Part shown: one piece after another, positions 47,961-60,171 of the stretch
Numbering within the stretch: the first letter of the stretch is position 1
How the letters are laid out: every line of letters starts with the position of its first letter
Assembly (NCBI GenBank): GCA_023053685.1
Contig: JALIGW010000005.1
Coordinates: 23,291,501 to 23,355,500 of the forward strand
DNA: 64,000 bases
Origin: Diadophis punctatus similis
Lineage: Eukaryota > Chordata > Lepidosauria > Squamata > Dipsadidae
Reading direction: 5' to 3'
The notes under the pieces: model-generated
What the model was told of the DNA's origin: nothing
Seen by the model: only the letters and a program-made list of their open reading frames with translations
Databases searched by the model: none
Program-made: the position numbers and the translations under genes

Positions 47961-48870
47961 AACACACAAGCAAGTGGGTTAAGCATGGTAACAGAAGCAT
48001 TCCAAAATCCATACTGAAGGTAATCAAACAGTTGCAAGCTTCCACAGGCAAGATAATTAAAAATTAATAAAAGTAAGATGAAGGAATAATACATCTGGAA
48101 TTCAAGCCTTGTCAGTCCCACATAGTCTTAGAATATTGAGAATTTATAGCTGTGCAAATTGGACCCTTTAAGTTACAAAATAAATGCTAGTTACACCAAG
48201 GTATTTTCCTCTCCATGTTTTATTTAGTGTTGAGATTTTTCAGGGGGATAGGTATCCAGAACAGAGGTAACTCTTAACTTTTTTGTATGCAAAGATTCAA
48301 ACACTTTTGTTCCAAAGCAATACAAAAAGAGATCTAAATTATACTGAGATACTTATCGCATTCTGTGATACATTTTTCCTCTTCTGAATATTTTAAGTAC
48401 TCTTGTATCGTGAAGCAATCTTGTAACAGTTAATTCCCATGAAATCATTCACCTGAAAAACATGAGCTGTTAGTACTCTTTGTGAAGGTTTCTGGCCAGT
48501 TTTTGTCTTGAATCAAGCCAAAATGATAATGCCCTTCATAGAAATATGGCAAGAACTTTAAGTCTGCAATATTAACCTGCATTTGATTTATACCAGCAGT
48601 ATAATATAAATAAACAGGATAAATAAAAATATTATGGAGAAACAATTCCATTTATATATTAATGGTTCTGATAATAAAAGTTCGAACCATATTAATGAGA
48701 ATTGAATTAAAAAATGAAGAGTGTAAGAAAGTAGGGAAAATATGCCAGCTCACTTTCAAATTCTATTTTGTACTCTCTGAAAGCGCAGTCATAAAATGAA
48801 AATGTACATGTATTGAGAGGTAAAAAAAAAATCTAAATATTATCTTCCAAAATAAGCATAGTTTATTACT
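47961..48870. other. AT-rich DNA, nothing recognised
   Basis: No feature identified. Confidence 0.5.
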
Positions 48871-48874
48871 ATAT

Positions 48875-49300
48875 TGCTACCTTCCCAGCCCAACACAGTT
48901 GGGTCCCAGATTCTGCAGGTACTTTTGGGGTCAGAAGCAAGTACTACCAAAAGGAGTTCTTTATTCCAAGGTAATATAAGAAAATAACATAATAGCATAG
49001 CATAAAATAGTAATCAGAAAATATTCAGGAATACTGAAGAATATTAACCCAAGAAAAGTAATTCAAATATTCAAGAATAAGACATTAAAAGATAGAAAGA
49101 CCCTTACAGCCTCTGCCAGTCAGGGAATCCTATACAGCTGAAGGCAGGTAGTCTAAGGGAAGAGTATGAGAACTTGATATGACGGGGAAAAGAAGCCTCA
49201 ATAACCCTTTTTAAAGTTTGGTGTTTGCAGCTGCTTCTTATAACATTAATAAAATCCTGAGGAAAAACTACATGTAAGTATGGCTCACATGTTCAATTAA
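48875..49300 (-). mobile_element. Possible LTR-like segment
   Basis: On the minus strand it has TTTAAAAAGGG (near 49212), then GGAATAAAGAACTCC (near 48965), then a tail GGGACCCAACTGTGTTGGG and GGAAGGTAGCA. TATA, poly-A signal and a CA end in that order resemble an LTR. The start is not defined and no target duplication was found. Confidence 0.3.
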
Positions 49301-49304
49301 ACCC

Positions 49305-49400
49305 AGAGTGAGGGGTCCTTGGTGCTCTCTGAGGTTGGTTATTTTCTTGCAGATATTTCATTACCTAGACTAGGTAACATCATGATGAAGATAAAGTCAC
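49305..49400 (-). repeat. Dispersed retroelement 3'-end fragment
   Basis: GGTGCTCTCTGAGGTTGGTT, TTTTCTTGCAGATATTTCAT and TAGGTAACATCATGATGA form a text that recurs in squamate genomes, as I recall it. The class is unassigned. Confidence 0.5.
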
Positions 49401-49464
49401 CTGGTGATTACATGTTTGTCACTGCCTTCTTTTAGCATGATTTTTCAATAGCTCTGTTTAGTCA

Positions 49465-49530
49465 ATAGCTCTGAGATCTTCTGGTGGTCTCTTATCCAAG
49501 CACCAATCGGATCTCAGCCTGCTATGGGTT
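49465..49530 (-). repeat. 5S rRNA-like SINE remnant, tentative
   Basis: The minus strand reads GAGATCCGATTGGTGCTTGG followed by ATAAGAGACCACCAGAAGAT. This resembles the 3' half of 5S rRNA (GTACTTGGATGGGAGACCGCC), which is copied in some vertebrate SINEs. It is far too degraded to be a 5S gene. Confidence 0.35.
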
Positions 49531-49549
49531 TTTTGTAAAAAAAAAAAAA

Positions 49550-50670
49550 TCAGGGAAGGTCAGCTAGTTATTGCCACATTCTTAGTGCATCCCATCTTTT
49601 CTGATCTTGAGAGAAAGGTCAGTATATGAGAAATAACTGGAGAATTTCCTAAAGAACAAAGGGCAATTAGTAAAGGCATAGAGCTCTCTCTGTCAATATA
49701 AGATTAAAGGGTGAAAAGAAAGCACAGAGGGCTTGATTGTTCTACTGCCAGTTTGTAACTGATTTTTTCCCTGCATTTTTATGCTCTTTCTGTATTTCTA
49801 CTATATATTTTTTATCTTCACAGTTAGAGAGTCCCATTGGTATTTAAGCATCTTTTTTATTGTTTATTTTATATTATTAATATTTATACTATTGTGTTTC
49901 CCTTAAACCCTTTTAAAATAGAGAGCATTGTGTAGGCATGTAGATCAATTTGCTACGGTTGGAACAGTCACATATACTCAGTGAACTGTGTAGAGCTACG
50001 TAGTGATCCAGCTACAAAGGGGGAAAAGTGATTTCAAAACGTGCACGAGGATGCATGTAGCACCTGCTGGCACCTCCTTAAATGCATAAACACAGCTGCT
50101 TTAAGGAGTTACTGACAGGTGCTGAATGAGTGCCTTCATGCAATGAAAATCAGCTTTTCCTTGGATCTCTGCACAATTTTATTTTGTATGTGTTTATTTA
50201 CTAAGATGCTGGTAAAATTATATTTACCATATTTTTCAATAAAAAATAAGATACTGATATTTGGTATTTTGGCATGCTGGGCTCTCATCAAAGAATATAA
50301 AAACATACTCTTTCAAATGTACTCCCCTTTATAGTTGGGTTTACATACTTGCAAACTTATATAAGCACAAATTTGAATCTATATCTACATGTAAAATGAT
50401 GATAAATCATGATTTTCTCTTTAGTTGTTAAACTTCACACCTGGATCTCAGCAGGTTTCCAAACATTTAATTTTTAATTAGCTCTTGGATAGACTTGGCT
50501 ATTACAGATAAAAAATAGAGCAAAGGACACAATGTAGGATTCTGCAATTGCATTATTTGATTCATTGTATTCAAAATTAACTGTCAAATTTCTTTATATA
50601 TCTGTTTAAGCTTTAGCCTTAAGCTTTCTGTTCCAGAACCTATATATTTTTGTCACTCCAAACCAATCCT
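49550..50670. other. AT-rich DNA, nothing recognised
   Basis: No feature identified. Confidence 0.5.
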
Positions 50671-50806
<136 letters not shown>

Positions 50807-51002
50807 AAGAAAAAAGTGGGAAGAAAATGGTGAATTTAGATTGGGGAAAATCTTAGCAAAGGTGGAATTCATTTGCACTCAACCTGGAATTACAGAACTA
50901 TTCAGGACCTTGGACAGAGCATGGGCTGATGTTTTGGTTACAGTTGGCAAACTGTTGTTTCAGCAAAGTTCTCTGAACTGATAAAGGCTAATTAGTATAG
51001 TA

Positions 51003-51137
51003 CAGGGGTAGGCAAAGTTGGCTCTTCTATGACTCGTGGATTTCAACTCCCAGAATTCCTGAGCTAGCATGATTGGCTCAGAAAGTCTGGGAGTTGAAGT
51101 CCATGAGTCATAGAAGAGCCAACTTTGCCTACCCCTG
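51003..51137. mobile_element. Intact palindromic hAT-type MITE with perfect 8-bp target duplication
   Basis: It is a 135-bp near-perfect palindrome with arms of about 62 bp. It begins CAGGGGTAGGCAAAGTTGGC and ends with the inverse, GCCAACTTTGCCTACCCCTG. GTATAGTA flanks it on both sides (50995-51002 and 51138-51145). The arms are almost identical, so it is among the younger insertions here. Confidence 0.96.
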
Positions 51138-51145
51138 GTATAGTA

Positions 51146-52519
51146 GAAAGCTTTCTTGAATCTTAAAGGGAAAATAAACCTCTGTCTTCTCATTTGTATC
51201 ATCCTGATAAATAAATAAAAATACTTCACTGAGATTGTTTTCTGAGTTGAGATAGAATTGCAATGCTGAATGAAGACGTCTTAACTTTAGTAACTGAGCT
51301 AAGGGAAGTTATATTGGATATTCAGTACATGAATAAAACAGCCTAGTCTAATCTATGTAACAATGTTAATGTGGCAATAATACATTTGTGAGAAAATTGG
51401 ACTTTGTACATATATATCTAGACCCTTTGATAGAAAGGCAAGATTAAAAATGTAATTAATAATACAAATTAAAATGAAGATATTAACAAGCAATAGGATT
51501 AACAAAAACACTCATCCAGACTCTATTATAATACAGTGGCCTAATACAAAATAAGCCCTTTTCAGGAAAAAAAAATCAATTTTTATGGATGCATGCAAAT
51601 AAATATGCAAGATGGAAGGCTGTGGAGAATCAATGCTGCAAATATATTTTACCTAATGTCACTCTCAGCAACCAAGTTAACTGAGTTGATTTATACTAAA
51701 AGGTCCTTGAGTTGTGAATTTCAAAGAGCAAATTAGATTTCTATGCACCATGAACTAGATGATTTATAGAATTGAAAAGCAATTTTGAGATGCAGATGTA
51801 AGTCCACTAAATTAGCAACTTGAATGCAAGGATCACATTAACCAAAACAAAACAAAAATGTACAGCAACTTGTTACCTGTAAAGAAATATAGAAAGATGC
51901 CCCAATAGTTACATTCTAGAGAGACAGCTTGATCTGTAATAAACAACAAAACTTCACAATGTATGTAGTTGTACCCTTCATCTGAAAGAGAAAAAATATG
52001 ACATTCAGCTCTGTCTGATGTTCCTTTCTTGAAAATCAAACAAAAAATATTTTGCTATTTACTTACAGCAGATTTAGCTTTCTGTTAAAGATGATTGGCC
52101 TATCTATTTTTGCTTAGAACTAATGGCTAGAAGTCATATACTTGTCACACAAAGTCATATTTCTATGTTTTTGGTTTAAAGTTATTTGGAATCCAATCAT
52201 CCTCATTCTCTAACTCCCAAATGTGAGCTTATTATGTTCATAGAGTTGCATAAGAGCAAATATTGCTTTGTTCTCTTTAATAATTTAATAATTTATATAA
52301 CTTAAGGGAGTAACATGAGCTCTTTTACGTGCTCATCCCTTCTCATGACAGATGATTGGGATTTTACTGGCTCATCACACTTCTTATCAGCTACATATTC
52401 ATCCATTGTGGCAGTCAATCTTATATGTCTATTTTTCCACATAAAAAGACTACCCATAGTGCAGGGAAGCATAGCCCATTAGCGCATTTCTTGACATTTG
52501 CATATTAAATTGATTTATT
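51146..52519. other. AT-rich DNA, nothing recognised
   Basis: No feature identified. Confidence 0.5.
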
Positions 52520-52559
52520 GATAACAAATATAGAATATTTCATCTTCATCATCTATTAA

Positions 52560-52910
52560 TTGGTCCAAAGTCAATATCTCCACTTCCATCTAATGTTTTC
52601 ATATCATCAGTGGGTAACCCAATTTTCACCTCTTGATATCAATTGCTATTTGAACCAATACATAAAGTATCTTGCTATTTTGCTAAAGGCATCTATTTTT
52701 TGCATCAACACTAGAATAGTAATATGAGGTTTAGAAGTAAACATAGGACTATAGTCTAATAAAACTAATTTGTGGTCAACTGAGTTATGTACTACTCTAT
52801 AGATTTCCTTATGCTAACTAATAGCACAAGCCAAGGGTTCAGTGAAGATATTAAAAAACAAAGATGAAACTGGACATCTTTGTCTTCTTCCTCTGAATAG
52901 TGGGAAACAT
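52560..52910 (-). mobile_element. L1-type LINE reverse transcriptase remnant
   Basis: The minus-strand translation reads RCPVSSLFFNIFTEPLACAI, then KEIYRVVHNS, HKLVLLDYSPMF and AFSKIARYF. This follows the L1 ORF2 order (QGCPLSPLLFN...EPLA.AI, then HK.SLFADD, then ..FG..SGYK). The catalytic aspartate block is destroyed (LLDYS) and stops lie at the position after ACAIS and later. A plus-strand frame over the same bases is its antisense shadow. Confidence 0.72.
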
Positions 52911-53366
52911 GCCATTAAGCTTCACTTTAGACATGGGCAACTCATACAATATCGTGACTCAAAGTACTTTGATGACCATCAGGCTAGGGATTGGATCCAA
53001 AAGAGAGATAGAGAAAGTATAGGCAGAATTGTTGTTGGCATGCCAATGTTCATTCATATCCTGCTGGTTGTACTGATGGTTGTAATTAAGAAGATGTGTT
53101 AGCTAACTTGCAAAACAAGACCCTTTAATTTAATTTGAAACAAGATATAGAGCTCTTATCAACAAACTGTATTCAAAAGGAAGTGTAAGGTCAAAGTGCA
53201 GCAGAAGTCCAAGATACCAAAGGACTAATAGCACAGCAGCTAAAATGAGACAGGGACATATCAAGACCTAACAGAGGTTAATGCAATATCTACATGGAAA
53301 TGGTCTAGAAACAGGAAGCCAATCTAACATATGCTCTGTTTCCATCTAAGCACAGCCAGTAAATTT

Positions 53367-53415
53367 ATTTTTATTTATTTACTAAATTTATATGCTACCC
53401 ATCTCCCTGACAAGG
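53367..53415 (-). repeat. LINE 3' terminus, interrupted by a solo LTR
   Basis: TTTATTTATTTACTAAATTT followed by TATGCTACCCATCTCCCTGA is the reverse complement of the common GTAGC/GCCACCC 3' end. The LTR begins directly after it. Confidence 0.5.
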
Positions 53416-53796
53416 TGTCAGAGCTGCCATCGTATGCTTCAGTTTCACATGGGGGGAGGATGCTATTGGGAGGGGGGAACACTAACCACTCATTGTACCT
53501 TCTCATCATCTCACCAGCTTAAGGTCAAAACTCTGGGAATGGAATGCAACAACTCAGCAATTCGCCCGCCGAGATTGTTTGCAAAATAATTTATTCAAAT
53601 CTTATTGGACAATGGGAGGCCTGCAAAGGGAGGAACAGGACAGGAGAAAAGTTAACTGGGGAACTTTGATGTGAAAATTCCAGTTTTAGCTTTGCTATAC
53701 TGTAAAGCACTTGGCTTTTAGTAAAACTATACTTTTCACTATGAACGAGTCGAGAGTCTTTCTTTCCTAAAGGACCAAGTTGGGGCAAGTCTGACA
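53416..53796 (-). mobile_element. Solo LTR of a third family with perfect 5-bp target duplication CAAGG
   Basis: It starts TGTCAGAGCTGCC and ends GGCAAGTCTGACA; TGTCAGA/TCTGACA is a perfect terminal inverted repeat. CAAGG flanks both sides (53411-53415 and 53797-53801). On the minus strand an AATAAA (near 53590) gives the likely orientation. It is 381 bp and has no coding sequence. Confidence 0.93.
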
Positions 53797-53801
53797 CAAG
53801 G

Positions 53802-56107
53802 CAACTCATATATCAGTCCTAATTATTGAACAGGTGCCCCTTGCTAATTAGGAATGACACACTCCCCCTATGAACTTTTTTCCACAAACAAATATTTCTT
53901 TCTATGTTCTGGCTCTGTTCAAAACCAGCAACATTCCCACAGGCTAGTGAGTATGGTTTCTAATTCAGTGTCAGACTCTGGGTCTGGGTCAGACTCTTCA
54001 ACCTTTTCAGTGGAGCTGGGACCCAAACAAACATGTCTTCCCTTTAAAAGAATAAAAAATAAAATGTAAAGGAATCGGGAAGCATCCTGAACTTACTTGG
54101 CAAGTTTTAAGCTCTCAACAAAATCATCTCTGGTTACAACCCTCATCTATTCTGTTGAAAATGCGAACAGTATAGCCACATATTGAATTCCCTTGCCTCT
54201 CAACAGAAAAAAGTGAAAGGCTCAGGTTTCTGAATTTCATTTTGGTCTCAAGTTAGACTGGGTGGGCAGATTCCAATTTAATCTGAGTTAAATCAGGCTG
54301 ATCTCTGAATTATCATATTAGGATCTGAATGTAACCTTGTAGTTTGTAGAAATGGGGATTCTAGCTCTTTCCTGTAACTAAATCCAGAAACAGGGAATCT
54401 CAAATAAAAGGAACTTTTGAAAAGGTAAAAGCATCTGTAAAATGAAACAATTGTATAAAGCTTGATGACTGTGAATGGTGCTGTCTTACTCATGGCTCCT
54501 TTCTGTGTTCTATAATGCTTTTTCATTATGGTTCCCATTAGCAGCAATGTGATATGATGGAGGATTCAGTACACCAAACCTGAAACATTCTGAAATGTTC
54601 TTCATTTAAGACCTTTATGGGCCAGAACCAACACCTTAATTTGGTGTTCCAAGTGTCATTTCTGGCACTGTCTCCTCAACAAATGAAGCAATGGCCGCAG
54701 CAAATGAAGGCACTATGTGGGATCAGCTCCCAGAAAGTGGATGCTTAGGGACAATAAAGTCTAGTGCCTGGCTCATTTTCTGAAGCCAACCTTCAACAGC
54801 CACTAAACAGAAGTGCCCAGCAGAGAGCTGGGAAAATCCCCAAATGCCACAGTTTCTAAAAATTAATGCAGCTGTAGCTCTGTTATCCAGTTTTCTCAGG
54901 ACATATGAAATGTGGCAATACAAACAATGCATTCAATTTTTATTGTTTATGGCTATATTTATAGCAAAGTAATACCAAAATACTAAAAACTGAATTTCAT
55001 ATTTCTTTGTATGAATTGTACTTAAAAATGAACACAGCATTACGGACTCTAGAAAAATGCTTTAATTAAATATTACTTTATTCATATTTGGCCTGCATTT
55101 TTAGTGTTATGGAGTAAGCAATTCCTATTTGATTATATCTGCCTATGCTAATGTCTTTCTGCATAGAAGTATTGAATTTGGGTATCTAATATCTCTCTTT
55201 GATATGACAAATGCATTTATATATTATAATTATATTCTTGGTTTTTTTGCTTTTTATGTATCTTTGGGTTTATTTATGTATCTAATCTTATTCTTTTTAG
55301 AAAAAAAATTCAAGATATGTCTCATGAGAACCCACATATTTTGTGAAACACATGTTCTTGTAGATAGACAAGTGCCCACAAAACTCAAATTGTTTATTGC
55401 ATTTTGGACTATGATTATAACTCTTCAAAGTTTATGCAATCAACAATATCTAATTATTTACATAGCACTATGATTTGTATCAGAAGTGTTGAATTTATTT
55501 TTAAAACCTCTTTAGAAGGGTATTGCTACATTAGTCTAACAAAAAAAACTCAACCTTTTAATTAGGGTTATATATTTAAATACTAAGCAAGCAAATTATC
55601 TCTAAGTCCTGTCTGACCAAGTGACATTGTATCTGTAAATTACAAATTAACTAATTCTCCTAAATTAACATAAACATTTCTGGGTGAAACTTTTTACCAG
55701 TCATTATCAAAAACTGATCATTTCCTTGGGATAGCACAATATTATTCTAAACTGATTCAGAAAGCAATTTATACTTTGATATTACAAGGAAAGTCATGAT
55801 AAAATATTCTTAAACAGCAATTGCATGAGATTATGTGCCACTAGAAATGTAATGAAAATTAGATACTTAATTCTGATAAAATTATTCTGAAGCCTGAGAG
55901 GAAACAATCATTTTTAGCTTCTTCACAGATATAGAGATATGCCTGTATTGGATCAGGATTGGAAGTTCAGGTGTTTTCTTACTGAGAGAAGGTCACAGGG
56001 TAATTGGAGTCAGTCATACTGTTACAAGGTAGGGATTGGATGGAGAGATAACTGAAAGCATATTGATAGCTCTGTCTTTTCAAGGGATCCCAAGTAAAAG
56101 ATAATTA
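53802..56107. other. AT-rich DNA, nothing recognised
   Basis: A 114-codon hydrophobic plus-strand frame (55129-55473) is A/T-driven and shows no known transmembrane family. Confidence 0.5.
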
Positions 56108-56115
56108 CTCTAGGC

Positions 56116-56249
56116 CACGTGTGTCAAACTCGCCGCGTCACGTTGCCATCACGTGATGTTTCACAACATTTTTTCCATTCGCGGAGCTGGGATGGGTGTG
56201 GCCTGCGAATGACGCATCCAGCCTACGGGCCACCAGTTTGACACCCCTG
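56116..56249. mobile_element. hAT-type MITE, 8-bp target duplication 7/8
   Basis: It begins CACGTGTGTCAAACTCG and ends CCAGTTTGACACCCCTG. The flanks are CTCTAGGC (56108-56115) and CTATAGGC (56250-56257). The left terminus has lost its expected CAGGGG. Confidence 0.87.
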
Positions 56250-56257
56250 CTATAGGC

Positions 56258-57280
56258 TGATTCCAATCAACCTCCTGACAACCCTGCTTTATCCAGTTGA
56301 GGAATTCTTGGCTTTCTCATCAGCACTTTTTACTTCATCTCAGCTCTTGGAAGTAGGAAGAAATATAGCTGTAGCTCATCTAGTCCTCTTACTTGGATAT
56401 TGTTACATATAGTCCATTTCTTGCTCATTTCCCTTCCTTAATTTCACTGTTTTTAAGCTGTGCTTGTAGTAAGGGAAAACCAGTCCCTTTGAGAAACTTC
56501 ACCATCAAAGGTGACACCAGACAGAACATAGAAAAACTCAGTGCAAGTAGTGCAAGTTTGGAAGATGTGGAGAGACCTGGCCCATAGAATCGCCAAGAAT
56601 CGGACACAACTTCTCCTTAATGATTGAGAAACCTGACAGGTGGTTGCCCAATCCTGCAAAATATTATATTTCTGATGTCGTGATCTAAGTAAATTGCTCA
56701 GTAGCAGAATCTACATTCCTAATAATCCTGCAATTGGCTGCTGAAAGTGCCACATTGTTTTCATCAGTTATGCTGCTATATGAGTGGGTGAGGGAGGGGG
56801 CTTTCCAGATGGGAAGAAGAAATAATTTTTATCTATTTAAGTTTCTTAGCATAGAGTAAATTGACTAGTTAATAAGGGATAGGTTTAAGTTACATTGTTG
56901 TGGGAAAACAAAAATTGAAAAAAAGAAATTTGTCCCCCGGATATGGCATGTAAACTTCCAGATGACCACAATACGACAATAAAAATTTTCTGTATCAGAC
57001 TGCTACTATCATTTATATTTTTGAATATCTGATAATAGAGTGAGGGCACTTGCAATAAAAAAGATAGGGTATAATAGGAAATATGTAAGTTGATTTGTCT
57101 GAGAATATGCAGCATAGAATATGATAATATGATTTGATCTTGATTATTTTAGCTTTTGAGCTACAGAACTAAATATATGCATAAATGCATTAATTGTATT
57201 TATTTTCCTGGAGCTGACATGTATAATTTTAGGTGGACTTTTTTTAGAATTTATCATATCTCTCTCCCTCCCTCCCCCCC

Positions 57281-57311
<31 letters not shown>

Positions 57312-57347
57312 CTACAGTATATCTATAATTTGTTTTACTTTGTAAAC
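56258..57347. other. AT-rich DNA with a pyrimidine/CA tract
   Basis: A CT-rich then (CA)n tract lies at about 57262-57312. No gene is seen. Confidence 0.55.
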
Positions 57348-57619
57348 AATGTTAGACCATACAACAATAAATAATTATTTCACATTTGTCAGTCTTTTCC
57401 TTTCTGCTGAAAAGTCCTTCATGTCGGAAGTGACTAACTTCCATTATCACCTAGGCTGGGATAAAGGGTTAGATCAAATACAATATTGTAGGCAGCTGTC
57501 AAAAGTTTCATTCTTTTGGTGGTTAGGAAAAAAAGCATGAAGAGTCAGTAGGAACACATTTTCAACTGTTGCTCCTGTTGTTTTATCTGGCAAGGTAGCC
57601 ATTAGCTGCTATCCTAACA
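57348..57619 (+). repeat. Local repeat, module B copy 1
   Basis: It starts AATGTTAGACCATACAACAA and continues through TTCCTTTCTGCTGAAAAGTC and CACCTAGGCTGGGATAAAGG to GCTATCCTAAC. It is nearly identical to module B copy 2 at 59798-60069, 2.4 kb downstream. Confidence 0.93.
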
Positions 57620-59667
57620 ACTATATTATGGAAAGATACAGCAGGCTACATACTGTTGTAGACTGATTACAGTATATTTATGACTTCTCATTCCTTTGCT
57701 AAGGTCAATTGTCTGTTTTGTTGAGCTCTTCCTTATTGTCTCTAGTGCTTCCCAATCTGTCTTCTGAAGTATTGCTTATTGATGGTGTTATAGAGTTGTT
57801 CAGATGTGATGGCTCTTTATTAAGCTAGTTTGCCTTAGGCATTTCCCAGACATGTTGAAACAACCTTTCCATTTTATTCCAGGAAAATATAAAATTACAA
57901 GGTTTGTAGAACTGTTATGTTAAAAGTGCTGGTGTCTTTTTCCAATACCCTATATGGAGTTAAGTAATGACATACTATTTTGCTAATTAGGCTAAGGCAG
58001 TGCTACCCTTAAGACCACACACCTTGTTTGCTGAACTGAAGAAAACTCACTTTTTGTATACATTTTTGTAGAATACAATGTCTGTAGTAAATTGGGACAA
58101 AAAAGTGATATGACTGTTCAGTCTTTTTCAGGCTTATATTGCCCATGTAAGTAATTAGGTAATGAGCATCTAGTTAGCATTATTTTCCAGCCAGATATTA
58201 TTAACTTTAAACAAAAATCAGCAAAATACAGCTTTATCTTGATAGTTCAACATAACACTGCAAAAATGGACGGTAAAACCAAAGAGTGCTATTTATCTTA
58301 AATAGGTATGTGGAAATATTTTGATGTTGTAAATATGAATGCTATTTTGCATTAGACTCCAACATTGTGGAATCCAACTATTTTTTAGAAATTATGGTTA
58401 TTTTGACATGGGAAATAGCCAAGGTAATCATACTTAAAAATGGAAAAGTATTACTACTACTGATAGACTTGATTCAAGAAAATGTTTCCTTTTTACAAGA
58501 ATAGACAATTTTATATGTATCTATTATTAATATACTATTATTAAGAGTATGACATATACTATATATACAATACATATACATATACATATATATATCATGT
58601 ACATACACAGACAGACAGACAGACACACACACACATATAAATAATGTCATAAATTTGGGTGACTTATTTAATTTGTAAAAGAGCAAGTTTATTTTGTTTT
58701 ATCTGTTTTAGTTTTACAATGTAATAACTAATTAGATTATGTGTTGTATATATTGCTGTTTTTACTTTTGCATGGTGTTTTTTGTTTTGTTTGAAATTGT
58801 AATTTTTAAAACAATGGGTAGTTTTTAATCTTTTGGATGGCTCTAGTTCAAGAGCCTTGTTCTCCATATATATCCCTGAATGCCAAAAATTGCTACCCAT
58901 GTCAAATCCCAAAGGGAGTATCTGAACCGGCTGATCCAGAGACTTATGGAAAATAGCTCAGTCCTCAGCTGGTACCACCTGCTGAAAGTATCACATCGAT
59001 CTTCTCAATCTGACAGATGGTTTTTAGGTAGCTCTGCCTAATAATATTCAGGTTGTCAGGGAAAGCGTCTGTGGTATGGAAGATGCAGAAAGTCAAAAGT
59101 GTAAAAAAAATTGGACTATTTCCTTTACTCTAGCCATCTGAATGTTCCATCATGGAACTTTATTTTTTGCTATACAGCTCTATTTTTAAGGTGCCTTATA
59201 CAGTTGTCCTTTGCAAAAGACATGAGGACACAGGAAAGTAGCTGTTTAATGTACTTGCTAATAAAACATAAAATTCTTTGTTGTTTCTTTCCTTGCCTAT
59301 CTTGTAAAGTAGTCTTCTCCTTAACTCCCTGTTTCATAATGCTGTTAATTAATATCTAAATGCTAAATGTTATCCATTGGAATGTTACAGAATAAAGATG
59401 TTGAATGGATAAACATCCTACAGCATTTTAAATCATATTAAGTAATTAACCAGAGGGAATGAATATGACAGAAATTACCTGTGTCTGTTTTCAGTGTAGA
59501 TACCGGATATGGGAAAACCCAGAAACAAGCTTTCTTAATTTTTTATTAAGAACAACCTGGAAAATGCATGTGTAACTCTCCTTAGTGATCCAACTCCTGC
59601 AAGTAGCAGCATGTTTAGTAAGGACCTGTTTATTACTGTGAACCTGTTTAGTAACCAGAAAGCTATC
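57620..59667. other. AT-rich DNA with short simple repeats
   Basis: A TA-rich stretch and (CAGA)n/(CA)n tract lie at about 58560-58636. No gene is recognised. Confidence 0.5.
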
Positions 59668-60171
59668 AGTTGGAAAAAAAAATAGCAATCTCCATTGCAA
59701 AAGTCAAGCAAACTTAACTGGACAAGCCTTTGCGCATTGTGATGGAATCAGTAGGAAGAACTATCAATGCATTTTAAAAGGAACAACTAGTATGTCTCAA
59801 TGTTAGACCATAGAACAATAAATAATTATTTAACATTTGTCAGACTTTTCCTTTCTGCTGAAAAGTCCTTCATGTCGGAAGTGACTAACTTCCATTATCA
59901 CCTAGGCTGGGATAAAGGGTTAGATCAAATACAATATTGTAGGCAGCTGTCGAAAGTTTCATTCTTTTGGTGGTTAGGAAAAAAAGCATTAAGAATCAGT
60001 AGGAACACATTTTCAACTGTTGCTCCTGTTGTTTCATCTGGCAAGGTAGCCATTAACTATTATCCTAACTTAACTGGACAAGCCTTTGCACATTGTGATG
60101 GAATCAGTAGGAAGAACTATCAATGCATTTTAAAAGGAACAACTAGTATGTCTGAATGTTAGACCATAGAA
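59668..60171 (+). repeat. Local tandem repeat: module A copy 1, B copy 2, A copy 2
   Basis: Module A (AACTTAACTGGACAAGCC ... GGAACAACTAGTATGTCTC) occurs at 59711-59797 and 60069-60157, with module B between them (59798-60069). The A+B period is about 357 bp. A third B starts at 60158 and is interrupted by a hAT insertion at 60172. Confidence 0.92.

Noticed and set aside
55129..55473. 114-codon hydrophobic frame resembling a membrane protein
   Set aside because: Its phenylalanine/isoleucine/leucine richness is what AT-rich DNA gives by chance; there is no conserved motif or promoter context.
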